Shown here piece by piece: positions 22,301 through 29,785 of a stretch of 64,000 nucleotides of DNA. Origin of the DNA: Chrysogorgia sp. JL179-B06. Taxonomy: Eukaryota > Cnidaria > Anthozoa > Scleralcyonacea > Chrysogorgiidae. The stretch covers positions 1,487,501 to 1,551,500 of the forward strand of contig JAYKKM010000143.1 of assembly GCA_035772405.1 (NCBI GenBank), written 5' to 3'. Position 1 is the stretch's first letter. Each line of letters begins with the position of its first letter. The notes under the pieces are model-generated. The model searched no databases. It was not told the origin of the DNA and saw only the letters and a list, made by a program, of their open reading frames with translations. The translations under genes and the position numbers were made by a program.

Positions 22301-25300
22301 TTAGTGGCAGAGGACGTTTTTGTTCAGGTATCATTTATTTTGACATATTGTAAATTTGGCGAATGGATGCAAAAGATAGTAATTTTTAAAAGTTAGTAAT
22401 TTTTAGTTAAATGTTAAATAAATATTTTCTAGTGCATCATTTTAAGAAAGTTTGTTTGTATCCTCAAACTAATTTTAGATATAAACGAATGTCAGCAAAA
22501 TACTTTCCATGTTAACTGAACATGCATTGGTAATGTTCCTGAATCATACGAGTGTGTATGCCGTACAGGATTTACAGGAAAGGGGATAATATTTGTCTAG
22601 GGATGCGAAAGATTTCTATAAATGTGCATGTATCAAAGGTGTTTAGCTAAGCTTTATTTTTAGTTAAACGTGAAAAAATATTTTTCTGTGCATCATTTGG
22701 CAGTGGTCATTTTTGTTCAGCCATTGTAAATTTTGCGAATGGATGCGAAAGTTAGTAATATTTAGTTAAACGTTAAAAAATATTTTTCATTGTATCATTT
22801 TATGAAAGTTTACTTGTACCATCAAACTCATTTTAGATGTAAACGAATGTCAACATGCATTAATGTTCCTGAATCATATGAGTGTGTATGTTGTACAGGA
22901 TTTAAACATTTTCTTCCATGTTGTATTATACAATTAAATATCTGGAAGAAGACAACAAACCTTAGAATGTATTTGAAATTGTCTTGCATGAAGGTCATTA
23001 ATAATCATATTCGCTTTTTTAGATATTAATGAATGTGATCAATCACCATGTCACTCGAACGCCACTTGTACAAATATAATTGGATCATTTCAATGTTCCT
23101 GTAATGAAGGATTCGTTGGCAGTGGATTTTTTTGTCTAGGTAGCATTTATTTTGACGTGTTGTAAATTTGTCAAATGCAGTAATCACAGGGGAAAGATTC
23201 CTATAATGGTGCATGTATTAGAGTTAGTTTATAAAGTCATTTTTAATTCGAATCCATTTTTAGATATAAATGAACGCGTTTTCCATATTAACTCAACCAC
23301 GGAGCATTTTTAGATTTGGCGGGCTAAAGCGAACGCCAAAGCCTCGAACCTGCTAGTGAAGTCGGGAAATTGTGAAATTAATTACTTCTTCTGAAATAGG
23401 TGGAAATACTAAGTTATCATCAATAAGAGTATTACAAGCCATATGGAGAAAACCAAACAAACAAATGTCAAATTGTCGAAATAAAAAAAGCACATAGTCA
23501 GGTTCTAGTTTTATTATTTCAGATTATTTTCGCATAACAGATATCTGCCACTGTAGTAACCAAATTGGAAAATGTCCCAAAGTTGCGTTTACGGTTCGTA
23601 GAACAGCCACAGAACATCCCAGGGCAATTTCTCATTGCTGCATTGACGCGTTCGCACTTTGAGCTCAAAACCTTCCTGGTTGTAAATTCGCACGCATAGG
23701 TTAGACAATGGTCACGAGTGCTCTATGGGACATAGAGTCCCGAGAATTAGATAGTTCGGCCCGAGTGGTCTTCTATCTAATTCGAGGGACTCTATATCCC
23801 ATAGGGAACGAGTGACCATTGTCTAACCGACTTAGAATATGGTCACACCCACGAATAATTTATTTGTTCATGTGCTCCATATCCTCATTAGTATGCTCTA
23901 TATAGAGAATACTAATGACGCTTTGTTTTCCTTTGTTTCAAAAGCGTTATTAGTATGCTCTATATACAGGGTGTATAAAAAAAAAACGAGACCTTTAGAA
24001 ATTAACCTATTGTTGTTAAGCACAAGATTTTATGCTCCTGGGAATTTAAAATAGCTTCTAATCGTATGAAGGAGTATATTTGACAGCAGGATTCCGACCA
24101 GGAAACCTTGCTCGAAACGCGTTTTGCACTGCGGCTATACTTTGAGTCTCGGGAAAATGTAAAACAGTAAAAACTCGTTATGCTGTGCTCAGTTGAACAT
24201 TTTTATTCGAACTGATGATATGACTAATTAGTACTTTCACAATTTGTTATGCAGTTATGCTCCTTCATACGATTAGAAGCTATTTTAAATTCCCAGGAGC
24301 ATAAAATCTTGTGCTTAACAACAATAGGTTAATTTCTAAAGGTCGTTTTTTTATACACCCTGTAGAGCATACTAATGAGTATATCTTACAGCAATTCAGG
24401 CAGTTTATGGAATATAGAGCATTGAAATACTGTGCGCTGATTGGCTGAGTGGGGGTGACCATGTTCTAAATATAGGTTAGACAATGGTCGCGTGTGCTCT
24501 ATGGGATAATAATAGAGTACCGAGAATTAAATATACAGTGTGTATAAAAAAACCGCTACCGGAAGCAACTGTAAATTAGCATTTTTTTCAAAGAACCCAT
24601 TGTAATAGTTTGAAGGCTTAGACACCTCTGAGCAACGAATGCGTAAAAAATAACTTGGATTGCATTCGTATTGAAAACTGCTTTCTCTCTTCTTGATTAA
24701 CGCAGCGCTTGGAATTTCCCAGGTGTATAATTTTTTTTTAAATTACAATAGGTCTCTTTAAGAATGCTAATTCATTTTCTAAGGGTAGCGGTTTTTTTTA
24801 TACACATTGTATTGCCACGAGTGCCGAAGGCCCGAGGGCCTATCTAATTCGAGGAACTCTATATCCCATAGGGCACGAGTGAGCATTGTCTAACCGACTT
24901 AGAATAAGTGAAGGCTAAAAGGGATGACTCAAAAGTACCTTCCAATTTCAAGAATCGTCTAATCCTAATCCCAATAATAACCCTAACCCTAATCCTAACC
25001 TTAACCTTAACCTGGATCCTAACATTAAACCTAACCCTAACCGTAGTTTACCCTAACCTAACCAACAATCAAGACCAAACAAAAACAGAAAGGTCCTTTT
25101 GAGTCATCTCTTTAGCCTAAACCCTTAGAATATTATGGTCACAACCACGAAGAATTTCTTTCGTTCGTGTGTTCCATATCTTCATTAGTATGCTCTATAT
25201 AGAGAATACTAATGAGGCTTTGTTTTCCTTTGTTTCAAAAGCCTTATTAGTATGCATTATATAGAACATACAATGAGTAAATCTTACATCAATTCAGACA

Positions 25301-26625
25301 GTTTGTGGAATATAGAGCATTGAAATATTGTGCGGTGATTGGCTGAGTGGGGGTGACCATGTTCTAATGTTTTCATATTTTAGATGTTAATGAATGCGAT
25401 TATATATCTTGTTCCTCCAATGCCACTTGTAAAAATATCATGGGAACCTTTCAATGTACGTGCTTCAAAGGATTTGTTGGAAACGGATTTAATTGTTCAG
25501 GTATGAATTATTTTACCGGTTTTGTAAAATCTTCACTCGATACAAGGAACTAAAACCTTGCATGACGTAATTAACATGTATAGATTTCCAACGTCGACTG
25601 CCATGGCGAAAATACAATTCGAAAAATATCTGACGCTGAGAAATAAGAAGAATTCTTTAGATTTGTTTTGTTTCCCCGAGAAAGGTTCCGAGTGACTTCG
25701 ACCTATAATTTAGAAAATATATGTAATCGTTATCATAAATACATTATCATACTTGATTTATTTTAATAGGTTAAAGCGCCACTAACCCCAAAAATGGAAA
25801 ATTTGAAAGGGCACTACAAATTATGAAAATGGCGCTTACGGTTCTTCGATATCTATTTTCGTTCTTTAGGTATTCAGTTATATATTATATGTTAATGAGC
25901 ACAGGATGACGTCAGAGCAGGAAAACAACATGGTGCCAATTTTTATTCGTGTATATCTTCAAAGTTATCCAACGAAATTATTTTTGAAAATTTGCACGAA
26001 GTCACATACCACCAAACTAAAGAACATGATTCAAGTTCCATTGTCACCATAGTAACAAATTAGATTTATCATTAACATATATAGTAATAAATCATAGTAA
26101 TAAATTATATTTATCATTAACATATAATATATAACTGAATATACTTCGGGAAGGAAAATAGATATCGAAGAACTGTGAACGCCATTCTCCATCATTTAAG
26201 GGTTCTTTCAAACATAGCATTATTTTTGGGGTTAGTGGAACTTTAATAATAACGTGTAGTTTTTCTCTAGAGAAAACTCAATAAATCCATCTTGACTTAA
26301 CTCCAATTTTTCTTAACATTTTCCAGAAATACTTCATGGTAAAACAACAGATCGACCTTTATCTACGATTATTTTCAGTCAAAAGAATGATGACGAGATA
26401 TCTGGCATCGTAGTTATTGTTTTAGTTCTCACATCTTTTCTTGTTGGAACAAGTTGTGGTGTATCGTGTATTTTGTTTGCTTTTATAAGAAGAAAACGTC
26501 GAAAAAATAGAGTTAATCCGAAACCGAATCACGTGCAAATACAAGTATTGCCTGTGGGTGAAAATAAAAATGGTTTTCAGATTGTTTCGCACGTCGCTTT
26601 TGAATGGGATGAAGTCGAAATATGA
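12552..26625 (+). CDS. type I membrane protein with tandem calcium-binding EGF domains (3' part of gene)
   Basis: Seven intact exons, each one EGF domain and each bounded by phase-1 introns (12552, 15212, 16846, 18430, 22211, 23023, 25384), lead to a terminal exon at 26327-26625 with a membrane helix. Every domain starts D-[IV]-N-E-C and has six cysteines, the pattern of calcium-binding EGF. Every domain also carries C-x-N-x4-[FY]-x-C, the consensus for Asp/Asn beta-hydroxylation. The product is expected at the cell surface or matrix as an adhesion or receptor protein; the ligand cannot be read. The 5' exons, signal peptide and other domains lie left of the window or were not found between 9 and 12.5 kb. 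Introns are full of transposons and a 2-kb minisatellite. Five further EGF-like exons are decayed and listed separately. Confidence 0.85.
12976..14982. repeat. 2-kb minisatellite, 14-bp unit ACTAGGATCTCTCT
   Basis: About 140 head-to-tail copies of ACTAGGATCTCTCT, mostly identical, with variants such as TCTCAACTAG, an extra T (GGATTCTC), a CTATAGG insertion and TACTACGA. Higher-order blocks are visible, for instance repeated groups ending GGATTCTCTCAACTAG near 13830-13860 and 14000-14035. It lies wholly in the intron between EGF exons 12552 and 15212. Each unit contains CTCTCTACTAG/G, a pyrimidine tract followed by a TAG acceptor-like end. Confidence 0.95.
15212..15334 (+). CDS. EGF exon, type B, the only intact copy
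   Basis: 123 bp, acceptor ACATTTTAG, donor AGAG/GTGAG, phase 1-1. It begins D-V-N-E-C-Q-K-N-V-C-H, then STINCINVPGSYECVC and GFTGNGTKC. It has six cysteines and the calcium-binding and hydroxylation patterns. All other type B-like exons in the window are broken. Confidence 0.9.
15431..15511. repeat. (AT)n microsatellite
   Basis: A pure AT run of about 80 bases in the intron after the type B exon. Confidence 0.95.
15660..15965 (-). mobile_element. tRNA-derived SINE (Ala-like head), minus strand
   Basis: Read on the minus strand: GCCTCCGTAGCTCAGTGGTC (A-box region), then a B-box-like GGTTCAATTCCAGCC at about 15770-15785, then the TTGCATTTTTCGCAA hairpin, then the shared tail. An (AT)n run at 15650-15671 abuts it. 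Open frames across it are not genes. Confidence 0.75.
15966..16216. mobile_element. rearranged fragments of the same SINE
   Basis: A minus-strand head fragment (about 16012-16075) is joined to a plus-strand tail half with GGGTCGCGGGTTCAATAGTCC and GTTGCATTTTCGCAAC (about 16110-16175). This gives a scrambled inverted arrangement directly before an (AT)n run. Confidence 0.65.
16217..16306. repeat. (TA)n microsatellite
   Basis: Pure TA run of about 90 bases. Confidence 0.95.
16307..16670. repeat. intronic repeat, copy 1 (paralogue at 21.56-21.99 kb)
   Basis: Shares TTTTCAAGACC, CACAGTTTT and CCCTACAGGAGGATATCG in the same order as 21560-21990, and both copies precede a type A EGF exon. The copies therefore support duplication of exon plus intron rather than independent insertion. 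It is non-coding. Confidence 0.65.
16846..16962 (+). CDS. EGF exon, type A (2)
   Basis: 117 bp, acceptor ATTTTTAG, donor TCAG/GTATAA, phase 1-1. It opens D-V-N-E-C-D-H-S-P-C, and the core reads NSIGSFQCSCNKGFTGTGRFC. Confidence 0.9.
17103..17205 (+). pseudogene. decayed type B EGF exon
   Basis: The sequence still reads V-N-E-C-Q-Q-N-A but then hits TGA. The stretch covering the second and third cysteines is deleted, and a second stop follows (C-C-T then TAA). The acceptor AG is changed to AT. It sits 140 bases after a type A exon, as expected for an old A-B pair. Confidence 0.8.
17400..18374 (+). mobile_element. PIF/Harbinger-type element, non-autonomous
   Basis: The termini GACCCCGTTCACACGAT and the complement ATCGTGTGAACGGGGTC are flanked by TAA on both sides, the 3-bp target duplication typical of PIF/Harbinger. 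Sub-terminal CACACGATGCCGGTA-type motifs recur in both orientations. It contains a broken Myb/SANT-like reading frame (17611-17950) but no DDE transposase. Confidence 0.8.
17611..17955 (+). pseudogene. Myb/SANT-like DNA-binding protein of the Harbinger element, frameshifted
   Basis: Starts MPPKKKTKSSEES, then FAWTDEEISLLLNVVRDYK, the first helix of the Myb/SANT-like domain seen in Harbinger-associated proteins. After DGL the frame breaks: the continuation DWESIKSKYVDITEIF and EQYPSKEEK is in the +1 frame, and a later stretch KIKTLRGKYKAALDSGS is in yet another frame. It is therefore a truncated and shifted relic, missing its C-terminal part. Confidence 0.65.
18430..18546 (+). CDS. EGF exon, type A (3)
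   Basis: 117 bp, acceptor CTTTTTAG, donor CTAG/GTATAA, phase 1-1. It reads D-I-N-E-C-D-H-S-P-C-D-S-N-A-T-C and ends NQGFSGTGFFC. Confidence 0.9.
19740..20010 (+). repeat. polypurine tract GGAGGA
   Basis: Almost only A and G on the plus strand (GAGGAGGAGAAGG-like), with occasional C or T. It forms the inverted partner of the pyrimidine tract at 20112-20805. Confidence 0.9.
20112..20805 (+). repeat. polypyrimidine tract CTCCTC
   Basis: Nearly 700 bases of C and T with sparse G/A, built on TGCTCCTCCTCTT and TCCTTCACC sub-units. The long leucine/serine/proline frames across it are artefacts of composition. Confidence 0.9.
20815..21159 (-). CDS. possible element-borne reading frame, unidentified
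   Basis: A 114-codon minus-strand frame begins MGRSKIDIDKDILCFHINK and contains NVGRAIAFLTLVYRLCDSC and a FHLYCGWMYSKW segment. The last segment is echoed in the opposite arm of the foldback (plus strand near 19695, reading FFHLYCSWMYSKW). That agreement at the protein level suggests it was once coding. The GRAIAFLTLVY stretch vaguely recalls the BH1 helix of Bcl-2-fold proteins, but I cannot support that identity. Confidence 0.35.
   Translation of the reverse strand: MGRSKIDIDKDILCFHINKCLDEYEEVYDRLIVQLNPIYFEFVCKEMDFKNVGRAIAFLTLVYRLCDSCDYHHEISFHLYCGWMYSKWNLVLTLDTTIKYVNAYKMHTNYGYGW
21481..21545 (+). pseudogene. decayed, truncated type B EGF exon
   Basis: Acceptor TTGCTTTTAG is intact and ECQKNVCHVNSTINC can be followed. 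Four bases are lost just after the start (GATGTGAATG), throwing the frame, and the 3' half is replaced by the repeat that begins near 21560. Confidence 0.75.
21560..21990. repeat. intronic repeat, copy 2
   Basis: Paralogue of 16307-16670 (shared CCCTACAGGAGGATATCG and CCATATCTGGAAAAATAACA-type ends). It is followed, as in copy 1, by a type A EGF exon. Confidence 0.65.
22211..22327 (+). CDS. EGF exon, type A (4)
   Basis: 117 bp, acceptor CTTTTTTAG, donor TCAG/GTATCA, phase 1-1. D-I-N-E-C-D-Y-S-P-C, ending NQGFSGRGRFC. Confidence 0.9.
22479..22590 (+). pseudogene. decayed type B EGF exon with nonsense codon
   Basis: Acceptor AATTTTAG and the start D-I-N-E-C-Q-Q-N are kept. The frame meets TGA in the middle (FHVN then stop), the sixth cysteine is lost, and the donor region reads GTCTAG. 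The remaining text ESYECVCRTGFTGKG is close to the intact type B domain. Confidence 0.8.
22839..22920 (+). pseudogene. decayed type B EGF exon with internal deletion
   Basis: Starts D-V-N-E-C after a normal acceptor, then jumps directly to the fourth-cysteine region (CINVPESYECVCC). The segment holding cysteines two and three is missing, and the end runs into unrelated TTTAAACATTTT. Confidence 0.75.
23023..23139 (+). CDS. EGF exon, type A (5)
   Basis: 117 bp, acceptor CTTTTTTAG, donor CTAG/GTAGCA (weaker than its siblings), phase 1-1. D-I-N-E-C-D-Q-S-P-C, ending NEGFVGSGFFC. Confidence 0.88.
23265..23302 (+). pseudogene. remnant of a type B EGF exon
   Basis: About 40 bases (ATATAAATGAACG, then TTAACTCAACC) match the start of the type B exon, after an acceptor TTTTTAG. 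Most cysteines and the 3' half are gone. Confidence 0.6.
23698..23830. mobile_element. GGTTAGACAATGG foldback, uninterrupted copy
   Basis: Left arm GGTTAGACAATGGTCACGAG and right arm CTCGTGACCATTGTCTAACC-like (as CGAGTGACCATTGTCTAACC) enclose a short centre TTCGGCCCGAGTGG. This is the intact reference for the interrupted copies at 7117-8860 and 24473-24898. Confidence 0.8.
23831..24472. repeat. dispersed repeat module, copy 2, interrupted by a MITE
   Basis: Same order as copy 1 (8861-9085), but split in its AGTATGCTCTATA part by the MITE at 23967-24362. The sequences on either side of the MITE rejoin to give the uninterrupted arrangement seen in copies 1 and 3. Confidence 0.75.
23967..24362. 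mobile_element. CAGGGTGTATAAA MITE with long arms
   Basis: Tips CAGGGTGTATAAAAAAAAAA and TTTTTTTATACACCCTG, TA on both sides. Arms of about 105 bases pair, e.g. GCTTCTAATCGTATGAAGGA against TCCTTCATACGATTAGAAGC. It is non-coding. The tips relate it to 9214, 24536 and 61403. Confidence 0.82.
24473..24898. mobile_element. GGTTAGACAATGG foldback, copy with inserted MITE
   Basis: Left arm GGTTAGACAATGGTCGCGTG, right arm GAGCATTGTCTAACC. The centre is split by the MITE at 24536-24809. Confidence 0.75.
24536..24809. mobile_element. CAGTGTGTATAAA MITE, copy a
   Basis: Tips CAGTGTGTATAAAAAAACCG and GGTTTTTTTTATACACATTG-like, TA flanks. The body matches, in reverse orientation, the element at 61403-61683: GCAACTGTAAATTAGCATTT, TTGATTAACGCAGCGCTTGG and CCCAGGTGTATAA appear in both. 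Confidence 0.85.
24909..25118. mobile_element. TIR element carrying telomere-like repeats
   Basis: Arms GGCTAAAAGGGATGACTCAA and the complement TTGAGTCATCTCTTTAGCC enclose about 110 bases of degenerate CCCTAA (ACCCTAACCCTAATCCTAAC and variants). TTAGAATA stands on both sides as an 8-base target duplication. The same site is uninterrupted at 8868 and 23834, which proves insertion. Confidence 0.8.
25119..25362. repeat. dispersed repeat module, copy 3
   Basis: TTAGAATATTATGGTCACAA through GGGGGTGACCATGTTCTAAT, the same order as copies 1 and 2. The stretch immediately precedes the acceptor of the EGF exon at 25384. Confidence 0.75.
25384..25500 (+). CDS. EGF exon, type A-like, most diverged (last EGF)
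   Basis: 117 bp, acceptor CATATTTTAG, donor TCAG/GTATGA, phase 1-1. D-V-N-E-C-D-Y-I-S-C-S-S-N-A-T-C, ending FKGFVGNGFNC. It lacks the HSPC core, so it is probably the ancestral membrane-proximal domain rather than a recent copy. Confidence 0.9.
25771..26246. mobile_element. 475-base TIR element in the last intron
   Basis: Left TTAAAGCGCCACTAACCCCA, right TGGGGTTAGTGGAACTTTAA. Inner symmetry (CGATATCTATTTTC against GAAAATAGATATCG; CAGTTATATATTATATGTTA against its complement) runs towards a centre near 26000. It is non-coding. Confidence 0.7.
26327..26625 (+). CDS. terminal exon: stalk, transmembrane helix and cytoplasmic tail
   Basis: Acceptor TTTTCCAG in phase 1, then 98 codons and TGA. About 28 residues of stalk (KTTDRPLSTIIFSQKNDDE) precede a helix (SGIVVIVLVLTSFLVGTSCG through CILFAF). 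A basic stop-transfer cluster RRKRRKNR follows, then a tail of about 40 residues ending FEWDEVEI. No kinase, TIR or known short signalling motif is evident. The acidic C-terminus DEVEI resembles a class III PDZ ligand only loosely. Confidence 0.88.
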
Positions 26626-27830
26626 CATACCTAAAGAATGAGATGGAGGAGAAAACGTTGGTTGTTGGCTTGAGTTTATAATATTAGCGATAACTGTTAC
26701 AGTTGAACTTACAGCACTGCTTTGATGCTATTAACACAAACAAGTAACGTTTCAATTTACTCAAATCACTGTCGCTTTCGTATCTAAGGTAAACTTTAAG
26801 ATTTATGTTCGCTATCATTGAACATTTCTTCATGACAAGTTCCTGGCATTTGATGCATGCAACAAAGAAAGTACGCCATGTCCACAATGAACGAAGTAGT
26901 TATACTGATGAACATATCTGGCTCTGCGTATTCGTGAATGTAAAATTATTAAACTAGAAATACATGAATGCAACAACCTCTCGCTCGTTTCACGGAGTCT
27001 AACGCTCTGCTGCACACCCGCATGTCATTGTCACATTTAATCAGTCTTGTTTACTTTCCCGCCAGCCCTGAAGATCGGGAACTTCGACTCGTTTTCATTT
27101 TCGGACATCGAAAGCTTGATATTTGTTTTTCTTATTTAAAAAGTTAAAAATATTTTATTTATCAACATTGACAAGACGTTGTTCGAATGGAAGAAATTTA
27201 TATGAATTTTTGGCGAAAAACTCAAATAATTGCTCTACAGGAATTGAAAAGCTAAAGTTGTTAGTTGATTATTTATAAAATTTACGAAATATTTGTATTA
27301 CTAAACTTCTTTCTACTCTGATACCTGAATTACCTCAGTTAAGTCGGTAAAAGTAAAGATCGGCTGCCAGCCACCAGCGGTTGTTGCGTACACGTAATTC
27401 TAGTATCTTGTGAACATATTTACAACAGACACTAAAGAAGTTGTACTGAGAAAATCAATTCTGTTATTATTTTTCATTATAGTAGAACTCGTTTCTTGTC
27501 ATATCTTGCATAATTAATTGTTTTCGCTTTTTTATCGCTTTCGGCTTTTCGTTCGAGATCTATTTAGCGAAGAAATGTCAAAATTGTTACCATGGCAACT
27601 AACTGATTTTCACAACCCGACGTACCCTGGTTCCAGAGGCTCTCATATTGCAGGGAGGCAAAGCGGAGGGAGGTGAGTCGGAGAGAAAGAGCCTCTGGTC
27701 AAATCGGTTGAGAGTCTCATTTCCATGCCGCTTGATTAGTATAGGAATCTGAATAACCTCGCTTATGATTGGGTAGTTAGTTAAAACATGTCAATCCGCT
27801 TTAGGAAACCCACGTCTCCGCGGCCCATTT
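26626..27830. other. 3' flank of the EGF gene; no further gene seen
   Basis: Probably 3' untranslated region, then intergenic DNA. At 27625-27705 a short palindromic piece (CCAGAGGCTC and GAGCCTCTGG) looks like a mini-element. Confidence 0.5.
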
Positions 27831-27831
27831 G

Positions 27832-28160
27832 GAATCCGTAGACGGTCGGTAGCATCTTTGATGGTCGGTGGTCGGTAGCATCTTGGGACTTGTTTACGCG
27901 CGACTATTTTTTTGGTAATATTCTAAACCAAACCCTAAAACTAACCCTATTAAAAAGAAAAAAGTAAAGTAAAAATTAAAAACAATTGAAAAATCATACT
28001 CACCCAACACTCGAAACCCGACCTCACAAGTAAAAATCAATGACACAGACCACTCAGCTACGCAAGCGAACTTGAAAATCAATATATTATGTAATCCCAT
28101 TGTAAGTGACCATATACATAATAAAAAGATGCTACCGACCCGACCGTCTACGTATTCCAA
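27832..28160. mobile_element. TIR element enclosing a tRNA-like SINE and CCCTAAA tail
   Basis: Ends GTAGACGGTCGGTAGCATCT and AGATGCTACCGACCCGACCG...TAC form inverted repeats. Inside, on the minus strand at about 28016-28075, a tRNA-like head is visible (GTAGCTGAGTGGTC, then GGTCGGGTTTCGAG). It is followed by an A/T-rich stretch and AACCCTAAAACTAACCC telomere-like sequence. Confidence 0.6.
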
Positions 28161-28387
28161 ATTAGCGTCTCCGCGCGCGACAAAGTGTGCACATAAGAAA
28201 ATACGGCTTCCGTGCTAGCTCAAGGGCATATTAGTCATGACCAAGGATTAAGCTAATCCGTTCGGTCTTTAGGATAACCGAGCACTGGTGAAAAAAGAAT
28301 AAAAAATACACTCTTTTGTTGTTTATTTAATTTCAGGTCAAAGTTTTTTTCCCACGGCAAGCCTGACTGAAAAATTATCTAATCTAG

Positions 28388-28497
28388 AGCCATCTAAGCG
28401 CCTAATTATGCAAGGAGGAATATATATGTAGGAACCCCTGGAATAGGTTCCAGGGGTTCCAAAATATTCCTCCTTGCATATTAGGCGCTTAGATGGT
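28388..28497. mobile_element. 110-base hairpin
   Basis: AGCCATCTAAGCGCCTAATT pairs with AATATTAGGCGCTTAGATGG-like, continuing through GCAAGGAGGAATAT and GGAACCCCTGG to a loop at AATAGG. Few mismatches; non-coding. Confidence 0.7.
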
Positions 28498-28734
28498 CTC
28501 ACTCAGAAGCCCAATCCTCCCACGAACACACCCGGTTCCCACCCGAATTGTTGTCCAAACAGAATTAGCCTCATTCAAACTATAACGCTCGGAAAACAAA
28601 GAAAACACAGAAATTTATCAAAGTTGAAAATTAACAACACTCTTGTAATACAGTCAAAGCTATATAAGACATTTTACCGCCTTTCAGGCGCTAAAAACAT
28701 CTTCAAAAAGTCATGGTGGGGAGAAAAGATGTTG

Positions 28735-29340
28735 TAAGCAAGAAGCCATATTTCGTTTCAACGCTGTGTGACCCGCGCCGCCAATATTACAACCATCGTC
28801 GTCAATGGGCGACAATTCTTGGCGCCACATAAAAAGCTCTACCAGTGACGTCTCAGGTGTACTTCAAGGCTCAATCCTCGGCCTGATGTTGTTTTTCTAT
28901 ACATAAACAATCTACTAGACGCTGTAGCTTTAATCTAGCAAAATCGCCGGCTTTCGCTGACGACACGAAGATCTTCAAGGCGATAAAGTCCCCTTATGAT
29001 ACTACATCGCTACAGGACGACCTTAACAGCCTCATGAACTACAGATCTACCTCTGACAGTCTCATTTTAACGGATATCACGTAAATAAAATTGTCTCCGA
29101 TTATTCACGAAATGGCACTCCAAAATCAGAGAGAGACCTCGGAGTCTGGGTTCTAGAGAACCTGTAGTGGTTCAGTGCAAGAACGTGCAAAGTCAAATAG
29201 GACACTAGGGTTCGTCAGACGCAACATAATATTTATCAATAGTAAACCAGTGCAGAGACGTGCAATCTACCTTGCGCTTGTGCAACCTTACCTGGGCTCA
29301 CTAGATCTAACAGTAATCCCAGCTCCGTTTAATTTGTAGT
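28735..29340 (+). pseudogene. non-LTR retrotransposon reverse transcriptase, decayed
   Basis: Ordered RT motifs in shifting frames. SGVLQGSILG is block 4 (P replaced by L after it), then AFADDTKIF at about 28950 is the catalytic FADD box. SERDLGVWV and RRNIIFINSKPVQRRAIYLA with LVQPYL follow, as in the thumb region of CR1/L2/Jockey-type elements. Stops and frame changes exclude function. Confidence 0.75.
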
Positions 29341-29406
29341 CCGCAAATGCAATACAATTACCTTTCAAAAATAACTTTTTAATAGAGCTACTAGAGTTAT
29401 TTGGAA

Positions 29407-29785
29407 CACGTTTGTCAATGATCTTGACAATTCACAACATTAGAACTGTCCTGCTTATCTACTTTTTCAGGGCTCTCGCTACATCATATGATCATGACGA
29501 TCCTCGCTCATGGAAGACAATTTGTTTAAACTGCGGCACTCCACACAGCCTCGTTGGAAATATTACTTGCTGCTTTTAATGTTTCGTTATTATATCCTTG
29601 TTTTTTTTCAGTTTATTTTTAAATATTTTGTTGTTATATATATATACTTGTTATAGTTAGTTTTGGGCTCGCTGTAATTGCCTTAATGCTGTTGCGGTTA
29701 CCCTGCCATTGTTCTATGTAGTTATTATAAATTGTGGCGAAGCTAATAAAATAAAAATAAAATAATAATAAAATTAACTACGTCA
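29407..29785 (+). mobile_element. 3' end of a non-LTR retrotransposon
   Basis: A short frame ending SWKTICLNCGTPHSLVG then NITCCF and a stop is followed by an AT-rich trailer, AATTGTGGCGAAGCTAATAA and A-rich AATAAAATAATAATAAAA. This is the look of a LINE C-terminal zinc-knuckle-like end with its 3' untranslated tail. It follows the RT relic upstream directly. The duplication breakpoint lies at its left edge. Confidence 0.6.

Noticed and set aside
24908..25102. Chromosome-end or fusion site from CCCTAA repeats
   Set aside because: The block is degenerate, short, and enclosed by inverted arms and a target duplication, so it came with a transposon.
27894..28160. 88-codon hydrophobic membrane protein
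   Set aside because: Reads through a TIR element and a SINE; translation of repeat DNA.
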